Source: Thiobacillus sp. (GTDB taxonomy: Bacteria; Pseudomonadota; Gammaproteobacteria; Burkholderiales; Thiobacillaceae). From it: a DNA stretch of 64,000 nt. The position numbers and the translations under genes were made by a program. Below the pieces are notes generated by a model, which was not told the origin of the DNA, did no database searches, and saw only the letters and a program-made list of their open reading frames with translations. Shown one piece after another: positions 57,200-64,000 of the stretch; within the stretch, counting starts at the first letter, position 1, and each line of letters starts with the position of its first letter. Location: contig JAUYCF010000044.1 of the NCBI GenBank assembly GCA_030692355.1, positions 1 through 64,000 of the forward strand, given 5' to 3'.

Positions 57200-58240
57200 T
57201 CAGGGCGCGAAGCTTGCCAGTTCCGTTTCAAATGCCCCTGCACTCAAACCGTCAAACGCCTCCCGGCTGAACAGGGTGACGGCGCCGGCCATTTCGCTCC
57301 AGCCATAGGCGCGGCAGCTGGCGTCGAGCCGGATGCTGTCCTGCGGCACGCGGGCGACAAGGTGCAGGCAGTCCTTGCCGTAGACGAGGTTGTAGGGCGT
57401 GTTCTGCCGGTGCAGCCGGTCGAGTTCGAACCAGGCTTCGGCGGGATCGATGAAGCGTCGGCAGGGCAGCGGGTAGGGCCGGGCGCCGCCGTTGTGGGAA
57501 AAGCTGCCATCCAGTATCGGCGGGGGGCTCGCCGGCACGAAGCTCTGGAAGTGCAGGTGGTTGACCGATGCGCCTGCGCCCAGGCTGTTGTAGCCCAGGC
57601 AGAGGCCGGGCACGCCGGATTCCGCGCAAAGGTCCCAGGCCCAGCCGTGCAGTTCCGGGGTAAGGCATTGCGGCAGCTCGCGCACCGGTTCCGGCGCCAG
57701 CAGGCCGTGCAGGCGGGCGAAGGGGAACTTGTTGTAGAGCAGGCGCACCGGCTTGCCGGCGAGTTCGCCTTCCCAGAGGATTTCCCTGGTGAGGAAGGAC
57801 TTGTTGAAATGGAAGCCGGCCGGGTCGAAGGGGCGCAGCAGGCTTTCGAATTTCATCCCGCTGGTGCGTGGCGGGCGCAGGGCGCGGATGGGGTTGAACA
57901 TCACGTCCCAGGGGCCGGCGCGGCGGCTTTCCAGCCTTTTCACGTGTTCGGGACCGATGGCATGCAGCTTGAGAAAAACCAGCACGTCGTCGTCCGGATC
58001 GGTCAGTTTCTTGCCGCGCCGGAGGCTGTCGGTGATGGCGGTGGCAAGTTCGGCGTGGCGCGCCGACAGGGCGGGGGAGAGTTGTGCCCACAGCTTGGCG
58101 TAGTAGGCGGCATTGGCCAGCACAAGGATGTAGACGCCGAGACTGCGATCTGCTGCCAGCATGGTGTTGAGGCCATTGGCGAAGCCTTGTTGGAGGGCAG
58201 CGGAAGAGGCAAAAGGTGAGGGCATGGTGCACGGTTGCAT
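57200..58240 (-). CDS. HIT-like nucleotidyltransferase/phosphorylase family protein
   Basis: From ATG 58240 the protein has about 346 residues. The C-terminal half contains SVNHLHFQSF, a HxHxQ-type active-site motif as in GalT/HIT-superfamily nucleotidyl transferases and GDP-hexose phosphorylases. N-terminal parts (FKSLLRPFDPAGFHFNKSFL-like region) resemble Ap4A phosphorylase/DUF4922 proteins. Substrate is unknown. ATG 58225 is also possible. It is convergent with the phosphodiesterase gene, separated by 10 bases. Confidence 0.6.
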   Translation of the reverse strand: MQPCTMPSPFASSAALQQGFANGLNTMLAADRSLGVYILVLANAAYYAKLWAQLSPALSARHAELATAITDSLRRGKKLTDPDDDVLVFLKLHAIGPEHVKRLESRRAGPWDVMFNPIRALRPPRTSGMKFESLLRPFDPAGFHFNKSFLTREILWEGELAGKPVRLLYNKFPFARLHGLLAPEPVRELPQCLTPELHGWAWDLCAESGVPGLCLGYNSLGAGASVNHLHFQSFVPASPPPILDGSFSHNGGARPYPLPCRRFIDPAEAWFELDRLHRQNTPYNLVYGKDCLHLVARVPQDSIRLDASCRAYGWSEMAGAVTLFSREAFDGLSAGAFETELASFAP

Positions 58241-58274
58241 GATGGAATCGCCGCGACTATAGCAAGCGACAGGC

Positions 58275-58308
58275 AAAAGGGCCGCCGTCTTGCGACGGCG
58301 GCCCTTTT
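58275..58308 (-). terminator. Terminator of the fcc operon
   Basis: AAAAGGGCCGCCGTC, loop TTGC and GACGGCGGCCCTTTT form a perfect 15-bp stem 22 bases after the fccB stop on the minus strand. Confidence 0.85.
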
Positions 58309-58329
58309 GCTGTTTGGCGATGCGCGCGA

Positions 58330-59646
58330 TCAGCCGAACGAGTCGGCGACGATGCCCTTGTGCCAGGCCGCCGCGTAACCGGCTTCCTGGCTCCGCTGCT
58401 GTGCGCTTGCATTCTCCGGGCTCAGGCCGCCCGCGCCTTTGACGCCCTGGAGTTGGCCGTCTTCGCCCAGGCGGTACACGGCGGCGATACTGATCCCGTA
58501 GTCGGGGCTGACGAGGCTGTAGCAGGTGTTGACGTGCGAGGGCTGCGGCGGAGGCACGCCGCGGAACAAGGAGACGATGGCTGCGGCCGTCATCTTGGCG
58601 ATGTTGTTTGCGGTGTGGCCGGACTTCGGTACGGCGCCGGCATTCGACGAATCGCCGATGACGTGGACATTCGGTACCCGCGTCGATTCAAAGGTGGACT
58701 GGTTGACCGGGCACCAGCCGGAATCGTTGACGAGTCCCGCATTGGCCGCGAGCGTGGGGGCGCGCTGCGCCGGGATGATGTTGATCACCTCGCCCTTTTC
58801 CGAGCTGCCATTGGCGGTATAAACGGTGCCGGTTTTGGGGTCGACGCGAACGACCTTGCCACCGCCGGTCGCGGGAACCCATTCGATCATGCCCGGATAG
58901 AATTGCTCCCAGGCCTGCATGAACAGAGCCTGTTTGGAGAAGTTGTCCTTGGCGTCGAGGATGAGAATCTTCGATTTCGGCTTGTGGGTCTTGAAATAGT
59001 GGGCAACCATGCTCGCCCGCTCGGGCGGGCCGGGCGGGCAGCGGAAAGGCATCGGTGGTGCGGCCATGATGAAGGTGCCGCCGTCGGGCATGGCGTGCAA
59101 CTGCTTCTGCAGCAGCACGGTCTGCGGCCCGGCTTTCCAGGCGTGTGGCATAAGCTGGCTGGCACCTTCGTCGTAGCCCTCGATCTCGCCCCAGCGGAAA
59201 TCGATGCCGGGCGACATGACCAGGCGGTCATAGGCGAGGGTCTTGCCGCTGGCGAGGGCGACCAGCCGCTTGCCGGCGTCGACGCCGACGACACGGTCTA
59301 TCACCACGTTGACACCGTGTTTGTCACGCAGCGCGTTGTAGTTCTGCGTCAGGTCCTCGATCTTGCGCAAGCCACCCAGCATCCAGTTGCTGCCGGGGCA
59401 GGTCACGTAGTTGGCGTTCTGCTCGACAAGGGTGATATTGAGTTCCGGCTCATAGAGGCGCAGGTACTTGGCGCAGGTGGCGCCGCCGAAGCCGCCGCCG
59501 ACCACGACGACACGCGGTGCAGCTTTCGCTGGCGTTGTGCTGGATGCCTTGGTGGGGGCCGTCTCGCAGCCCGCAAGTCCGAATGCAGACAGCGCGCCGC
59601 CGGCGCCCATCAGTTTGACGAAATCTCTCCGTGAAATCTTGGACAT
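58330..59646 (-). CDS. fccB: Flavocytochrome c sulfide dehydrogenase, flavoprotein subunit
   Basis: FccB oxidises sulfide in the periplasm and passes electrons to the cytochrome FccA. From ATG 59646 it has 438 residues. A twin-arginine signal (SRRDFVKLMGAGGALSAFG) also has a C in LAGCE. The FAD-binding GGGFGGATCAKYL follows, then redox cysteines in VTCPGSNWMLGG and the MPFRCPPGPPERASM segment, and the C-terminal flavocytochrome c domain. The cytochrome gene lies immediately upstream. A membrane sulfide:quinone reductase is less likely given the TAT signal and the pairing. Confidence 0.93.
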   Translation of the reverse strand: MSKISRRDFVKLMGAGGALSAFGLAGCETAPTKASSTTPAKAAPRVVVVGGGFGGATCAKYLRLYEPELNITLVEQNANYVTCPGSNWMLGGLRKIEDLTQNYNALRDKHGVNVVIDRVVGVDAGKRLVALASGKTLAYDRLVMSPGIDFRWGEIEGYDEGASQLMPHAWKAGPQTVLLQKQLHAMPDGGTFIMAAPPMPFRCPPGPPERASMVAHYFKTHKPKSKILILDAKDNFSKQALFMQAWEQFYPGMIEWVPATGGGKVVRVDPKTGTVYTANGSSEKGEVINIIPAQRAPTLAANAGLVNDSGWCPVNQSTFESTRVPNVHVIGDSSNAGAVPKSGHTANNIAKMTAAAIVSLFRGVPPPQPSHVNTCYSLVSPDYGISIAAVYRLGEDGQLQGVKGAGGLSPENASAQQRSQEAGYAAAWHKGIVADSFG

Positions 59647-59648
59647 GT

Positions 59649-59969
59649 TCACTTCCCTTTCTTCTGCAGGCTGGCGAGATAGTTCGCGGTCTCGACGATT
59701 TCCTCGTCACTGTAGCCACTGGCGTGGCGCCCCATGACCGTCGAATAGCGGGTGCCGGCCTTATACGCCTTGAGGGTCTGGGCCATGCGCTCTGCCGGGA
59801 TGTAGTCGATGCTCGGGATATCGCTGGGGCTGCTGCCGAGGGTGCCGTGGCAGGTGAAGCAGGTGGAGGCGATCACTGCACCCCGCGAAATGGTTTGGGC
59901 GCTCGCCGCGGACATGCTGAAGAAGGCGAGGCCAGCGGCGCAGCATGCCGCAATATGTATCCGATTCAT
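59649..59969 (-). CDS. fccA: Flavocytochrome c sulfide dehydrogenase, cytochrome subunit
   Basis: The 106-residue protein has a Sec signal (MNRIHIAACCAAGLAFFSMS, cleavage near SAQTI) and one haem c site CFTCH. MGRHASGYSDEEI supplies a methionine or histidine for axial ligation. It is a single-haem FccA type. The stop overlaps the alternative GTG of fccB, so the pair is co-translated. The ATG 59969 has an AAGGAG 11 bases upstream. Confidence 0.9.
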   Translation of the reverse strand: MNRIHIAACCAAGLAFFSMSAASAQTISRGAVIASTCFTCHGTLGSSPSDIPSIDYIPAERMAQTLKAYKAGTRYSTVMGRHASGYSDEEIVETANYLASLQKKGK

Positions 59970-60009
59970 ATAGGAGTCTCCTTGTGGTGGGTTGTCACGA
60001 ACTGAAGCT

Positions 60010-60537
60010 TTATAAATCGACGCCAAACTGGGCCTGCGTGCCGAGTTTCTGCTGTTTTGAACCTGCCTTGTAGGCGTCGAGCGATTCTTTCTGTGCACGC
60101 TCCAGGGCGGCTTCTTCGTCTTCTTTTTCCTTCAGTTCTGCCAGGCGCGTCTGTTCGAGTTCGGCAGCGCGGGCAGCCGCTTCCCGGCGTGCCTTCTCCT
60201 GGGAGGCCAGCAGCGCTTCGCGCTGCTTGGATTCCCTCGCCGCTGTGAGTGCGGCGCGGTCCTTTTCCGCCTGTTGTCGCGCGCGTTCGGTTTCCTGCGT
60301 GCGCTCGGCAGCCTGCCGTGCGACCAGCGCAGCACGTTCCTTGTGCAGGCGCTCGAGCTTCTCCTGGATATCCTTTTGCATTTGCTGGCCGGTATGGCGG
60401 ATGCGTTCGCTGGCCGCCTTCAGGCTCTCATCGGATACGTCGGAAGCATCGCCGCCTTCGGCCTGTGCACCGTTGCTGGCCAGCAGGAACGCAGCCAGGA
60501 AAGCCGTGGCGAGGGGCGTGGAGCGACTGGTCTTCAT
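60010..60537 (-). CDS. Exported coiled-coil protein upstream of fccAB
   Basis: The 175-residue protein has a signal peptide (ATAFLAAFLLASNGAQAEGG). An almost continuous Ala/Glu/Arg-rich coiled coil follows from about 40 to 155 (HTGQQMQKDIQEKLERLHKE, and so on), then a short C-terminus (KLGTQAQFGVDL). Such composition suggests a rod-like periplasmic scaffold. It lies 40 bases upstream of fccA on the same strand and may be co-transcribed. No family is recognised. Confidence 0.7.
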   Translation of the reverse strand: MKTSRSTPLATAFLAAFLLASNGAQAEGGDASDVSDESLKAASERIRHTGQQMQKDIQEKLERLHKERAALVARQAAERTQETERARQQAEKDRAALTAARESKQREALLASQEKARREAAARAAELEQTRLAELKEKEDEEAALERAQKESLDAYKAGSKQQKLGTQAQFGVDL

Positions 60538-60719
60538 ACTGAATCCCTTTGTAAATTAAACACCAGGCAAGCGTGGGAGACGCATCGATTTGCAGGCAAA
60601 TTCCATGCCGCTATTGATGCCATTACGGAGTTTCTTGAGGGTTCTTTAGTACAACAGGAGGGGCAGGCTGGTCGGAACCCATAAGGTGCGTCCAGGCAGC
60701 CTGGCGGTTGGAGGCTGAT

Positions 60720-61427
60720 TCAGAGTTCCCCGTTGGCGCCGGCACGCATCACGGCTTCCATCTTGTCGCGGATTTCCAGCACGCCGCGGCGCAGCTCCGG
60801 CGTCATGCCGATCTGCTTGCCGGCGAGGTCGAGCCAGGTCATGTCCCAGTCCATCATCAGTACCCAGATGTGCTTGTCGGCATCTTCCATGACCGCAATG
60901 CGGCAGGGCAGGAACACCACCATTTCCGGAATGATTTTCAGCAGCTCGCGGCCGATGGCGATGTCACAGAAGCTGAACACCTCGACCCGCGGTGCCTGGG
61001 TGTCGCCGAGCACGGTCTGGAAATCCTTCCATATCAGGTTGCTGCCGACGAACTTCAGGTTGCGCTGGTTGGCGCGCAGCATCATCGATTCGACGACCTC
61101 GTCGAAGCTGACGCCGGGTTTCGCCTGGTATTTGATGGCGAAATGGTTCACCACCTCGCGCGCATCCATCTGCGCCAAGCCGGCCATCGCCGGCATGGCC
61201 GTTTCACGCCAGCGCTTCCTTTCCTCCGGCGTCAGCACGCGGCTCATCTGGTAGTCGCGGTAGGGCGGCGGCGCCCCCTGCTGGATCAGCATGGGGCCAT
61301 AGGGGGTGGGCGTGACATCGAGCCAGTCTTTGACCGGGGCTTGCGCGGGGGGCGCCGCGGGCGCATCGGCAGCGAATGCCGGCAGGCAGCAAAACCAGGC
61401 AAGAACGAATGAAAGCGTGCGCATCAT
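60720..61427 (-). CDS. Exported DUF302-family protein
   Basis: From ATG 61427, preceded by GGAAGG, the protein has 235 residues. A signal peptide (MMRTLSFVLAWFCCLPAFAA) is followed by a DUF302-like region (SFDEVVESMMLRANQRNLKF, then FCDIAIGRELLKIIPEMVVF, LPCRIAVMEDADKHIWVLMM). DUF302 proteins often accompany sulfur-oxidation and cytochrome genes, and one conserved cysteine is present in LPCRIAV. The function is unknown. It lies in the fcc neighbourhood, with 182 bases of non-coding DNA between it and the coiled-coil gene. Confidence 0.78.
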   Translation of the reverse strand: MMRTLSFVLAWFCCLPAFAADAPAAPPAQAPVKDWLDVTPTPYGPMLIQQGAPPPYRDYQMSRVLTPEERKRWRETAMPAMAGLAQMDAREVVNHFAIKYQAKPGVSFDEVVESMMLRANQRNLKFVGSNLIWKDFQTVLGDTQAPRVEVFSFCDIAIGRELLKIIPEMVVFLPCRIAVMEDADKHIWVLMMDWDMTWLDLAGKQIGMTPELRRGVLEIRDKMEAVMRAGANGEL

Positions 61428-61479
61428 GACGTGCCTTCCGGACGGGAATATTTTCATCCTACGCGCCGTAAGGCGGGCG

Positions 61480-64000
61480 TCAATGCGGCATCGGCACGTA
61501 GGCGCCGAAGAGGTTCTCCAGCGCTGCCAGTTCGGTTGCAGCGCCGGCGAAGTCCCCCTGTTTCACGCGCGCCTCGATACGGGCAGCGCCTTCCCGGATG
61601 ACGGTGGCCGTCACGCTGGCTGCGGCCCCCTTCAGGGCATGGGCCTCCTTGCGGCAGGTTTCCGCATCGCCTTGCCCGATCGCACGTTTCAGCGTGGCCA
61701 GACTGGCTTCGGTGGTGCTGAGGAAAACCGCTTCCAGCTCGGCCACCAGCCCCGGATTGGCGGGATAACGCGCATGCAGCGCCGGCAGGTCGAGCAGCGG
61801 GGCGCGGGCGGCCACCGCTCCGGCCTGCGGCAGCCATTGCGTCAGCAGGGCTGCCAGCGCAGCCTCGGAATAGGGCTTGCTCAGGTAATCGTTGGCCCCG
61901 GCGGCGAGGCAGGCTTCGCGAAAACCGGCATCGGCATTTGCGGTCAGGGCAATGAGGGGGATGCGGCAGGTATCCGTCGGCAGGCGGCGGATCTGTCGCG
62001 TGGCCGCCAGCCCATCCATTTCCGGCATTTGCCAGTCCATCAGCACCAGATCGAAGTTGTCCGTTGCAAGAAGATCCAGCGCCTGCAGGCCGTTGACGGC
62101 CACGGCGTACTGCAGGCCCATCTCACGCAGTTGATGGGCCAGCACCTTCTGGTTCACCGGATGGTCTTCCACCATCAGGATGCGGCCGCGCAACTGAATG
62201 CTTGTATGGGCCGGCAGTTCGGCCGGCGGCAAGGTGGTGGCCGGCAGATCCAGTGCCAGGGTGAAACAGCTGCCCTGGCCGGGGGTGCTCTCGACCGTGA
62301 GTCGCCCGCCCATCAACTCGGCCAGCTGGCTGCTGATCGAAAGCCCCAGTCCGGTGCCGCCGTAACGGCGCGTGGTCGAGGCGTCTGCCTGTGAAAAAGC
62401 CTGAAACAGGCGTGCCTGGGTCGAGTCGCCGATGCCGATGCCGCTGTCCTGTACGCTGAACAGGCAATGAACCTTGCCGTTCGACGCTTCGAACGCTGCG
62501 CGCAACTCGACCGTGCCCTGGCCCGTAAACTTGATGGCGTTGTCGATCAGGTTGAGCAGGATCTGGCGGATCCGGGTGGGGTCGCCCAGCAGCGCTGCGG
62601 GCGGGCTGGGCGGCAGCGCAAGCGTCAGATGCAGGTTCTTTTCCATCGCACGCGCCTGGAACAGCGCGACCGCGCCCTGCGCCAGCGCGACCGGCGAGAA
62701 GGCGACCTGTTCGATGGCCAGCTTGCCTGCCTCGATCTTGGAGAAGTCGAGAATGTCGTTGATGATGATGAGCAGGCTTTCCGCCGAGCTTTTCAGGGTG
62801 GCGGCGTACTCGCGCTGGCGGCCGTCGAGCGGTGTTTTCAGCAGCATCCCGCTCATCCCCAGAATGCCGTGCATGGGGGTGCGGATTTCATGGCTGACGT
62901 TGGCGATGAACTGCGATTTGGCGCGCGCCATTTGCAGGGCGGCCTCGCGTGCGGCCTCCTTGGCGGCTTCGGCTGCCCGGCGCGCGGAGACGTCGCGCAT
63001 GATCGCCTGGATCACCGGCCTGCCTTCCAGTTGCATCGCGTGCAGGGCGATTTCGGCCGAGAACACCGAGCCGTCCCGGCGCAGTCCCTGCCACTCCATC
63101 AGCGCATGTCCGCGGCGGCGTGCCTGGGTTACGGCCTGCATGGCATGATCATAGGCATCCGCGCCATTGGCCTGAATCGGCATGCCGAGTTGCGAAATGG
63201 AATGCTTGAGAAATTCGGCGACCGAGTCCATGCCGAACAGCGACAGCGTGGCCGGGTTGCAATCGGTAAAGCCCTGATCGTCGAGGATGACGACGGCGTC
63301 TGAATTGGTCTCGAACAGGGTCTGGTATTTCTGTTTTTCCATTTCCAGCTGGCGTGTCTGCGTCAGCATGCGACGGCTCACCAGAACCGCAACCAGCGTC
63401 GCCAGAAGTGTGGCCAGGATGCCCAGCACCAGCATCAGGTTGCGGGTGGCCTGATAGGCGGCAAACGTTTTTCCGAGCGCCGCCTCGTTGGCTTCGCGCT
63501 GCAGAATGGTCATGTTGTCGAGTGCCGTAACCAGGCGGTTCTGCAGCGGGATGGCTTCTTCCTGCAGCAGCGTCAACGCGCCGTAATTGTTCTCATTGAG
63601 CGCTGTTTCGATCACCTTGAACATAACGGGCTGATTGATGGAGGTGAGGGCATCGAGTTCATTGATCAGTATTTTTTCGTCCATCGTGCTGAGCATGGTG
63701 CCCAGCTGACCACGGTCCTTGGCGTAGCGTTCGCCGTAATCCTGGAACTGCAGGAAGAGCGCGTCCTTTTCCCAGGGGTCGATCGAGACCACGATGTTGT
63801 GCATCAGCATCTGCCGGTCGCGGATGGCGTTGCGCATCCGCGAGGCCAGCCGGGTCTTGACGTTGTTGATCGATACCACATTCTCCAGCTCGGTGTTGAG
63901 GTGAGACATCTGGGTAACGCCCAGTCCGATCACCGCCAGCATCAGCAACAGGGAGACGGTAAAGCCAAGTCCCACATTGAACAGCAGGCCGCGCAGGGGA
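61480..64000 (-). CDS. Hybrid sensor histidine kinase with REC and Hpt domains (5' end cut by window)
   Basis: At least 839 residues are visible. The order is a first membrane helix ([20 protein letters not shown]), a four-helix-bundle periplasmic sensor, a second helix ([20 protein letters not shown]), a PAS domain ([20 protein letters not shown]), and the HisKA H-box ([20 protein letters not shown]). HATPase ([23 protein letters not shown]), a receiver domain ([13 protein letters not shown]) and a C-terminal Hpt domain with [12 protein letters not shown] follow. It is a complete phosphorelay in one protein. The frame is open to the right edge ([12 protein letters not shown]), so the true start is probably outside. 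Confidence 0.92.
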   Translation of the reverse strand, partial: PLRGLLFNVGLGFTVSLLLMLAVIGLGVTQMSHLNTELENVVSINNVKTRLASRMRNAIRDRQMLMHNIVVSIDPWEKDALFLQFQDYGERYAKDRGQLGTMLSTMDEKILINELDALTSINQPVMFKVIETALNENNYGALTLLQEEAIPLQNRLVTALDNMTILQREANEAALGKTFAAYQATRNLMLVLGILATLLATLVAVLVSRRMLTQTRQLEMEKQKYQTLFETNSDAVVILDDQGFTDCNPATLSLFGMDSVAEFLKHSISQLGMPIQANGADAYDHAMQAVTQARRRGHALMEWQGLRRDGSVFSAEIALHAMQLEGRPVIQAIMRDVSARRAAEAAKEAAREAALQMARAKSQFIANVSHEIRTPMHGILGMSGMLLKTPLDGRQREYAATLKSSAESLLIIINDILDFSKIEAGKLAIEQVAFSPVALAQGAVALFQARAMEKNLHLTLALPPSPPAALLGDPTRIRQILLNLIDNAIKFTGQGTVELRAAFEASNGKVHCLFSVQDSGIGIGDSTQARLFQAFSQADASTTRRYGGTGLGLSISSQLAELMGGRLTVESTPGQGSCFTLALDLPATTLPPAELPAHTSIQLRGRILMVEDHPVNQKVLAHQLREMGLQYAVAVNGLQALDLLATDNFDLVLMDWQMPEMDGLAATRQIRRLPTDTCRIPLIALTANADAGFREACLAAGANDYLSKPYSEAALAALLTQWLPQAGAVAARAPLLDLPALHARYPANPGLVAELEAVFLSTTEASLATLKRAIGQGDAETCRKEAHALKGAAASVTATVIREGAARIEARVKQGDFAGAATELAALENLFGAYVPMPH

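Overview
The window is a GC-rich chromosomal segment of a betaproteobacterium. The gene order gyrA-serC-serA-pheA-hisC-tyrA-aroA-cmk-rpsA-ihfB-lapA-lapB-pyrF and a flavocytochrome c sulfide dehydrogenase pair (fccAB) point to a sulfur-oxidising chemolithotroph related to Thiobacillus. That assignment is an inference from gene content, since there is no rRNA gene here.

Layout. 1-2.2 kb is accessory DNA: an IS630-type transposase remnant and an AbiE toxin-antitoxin pair, lying beyond the 3' end of the tmRNA gene (2236-2603, minus). 2.7-5.8 kb (minus) holds a SirB2-like membrane protein, gph, ubiG and an MTA/SAH-deaminase-type amidohydrolase. 5.9-19.1 kb (plus) is the supraoperon from gyrA to ihfB for serine, aromatic amino acids and translation. 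A HigBA-type toxin-antitoxin pair and a small orphan gene are inserted between tyrA and aroA. 19.2-25.7 kb continues with lapAB, pyrF, ugd, cysM, an RHH/ParE pair and radA.

25.8-30.8 kb is less ordinary. An AT-richer HEPN-protein/AAA-ATPase pair (plus) converges on a J-domain operon (minus) with three proteins I do not recognise, split by a 131-bp nested palindrome. prfC follows.

32.68-41.62 kb is an integrated element of about 8.9 kb in tRNA-Arg(ACG). Its ends are a 49-bp near-identical direct repeat of the tRNA 3' half. It carries a tyrosine integrase, an AlpA-type regulator, a primase-polymerase/SF3-helicase protein, an iteron-like cluster, two orphan lipoproteins and small unknown genes. 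It has no phage structural genes, which is the layout of a phage satellite. Paired TGTGGGGGT repeats near both ends look like integrase arm sites.

41.7-64 kb returns to core genome: tRNA-Ser(GCU), lysC, rlmD, a DnaQ-like exonuclease, an EAL-like/HDOD protein, a DUF4139 protein, a SlyD-type isomerase and an SCP2-like exported protein. Then comes an MCE (Mla-type) lipid transporter operon whose ATPase-like subunit lacks a Walker A motif. An SH3 protein/M48 protease/CHASE2-cyclase/metallo-beta-lactamase-fold operon follows, then a HIT-like protein, fccAB with associated exported proteins, and a hybrid sensor kinase cut by the right edge.

The least explained parts are the tRNA-Arg satellite-like element, the HEPN-ATPase pair, the J-domain operon and the P-loop-less MCE ATPase.
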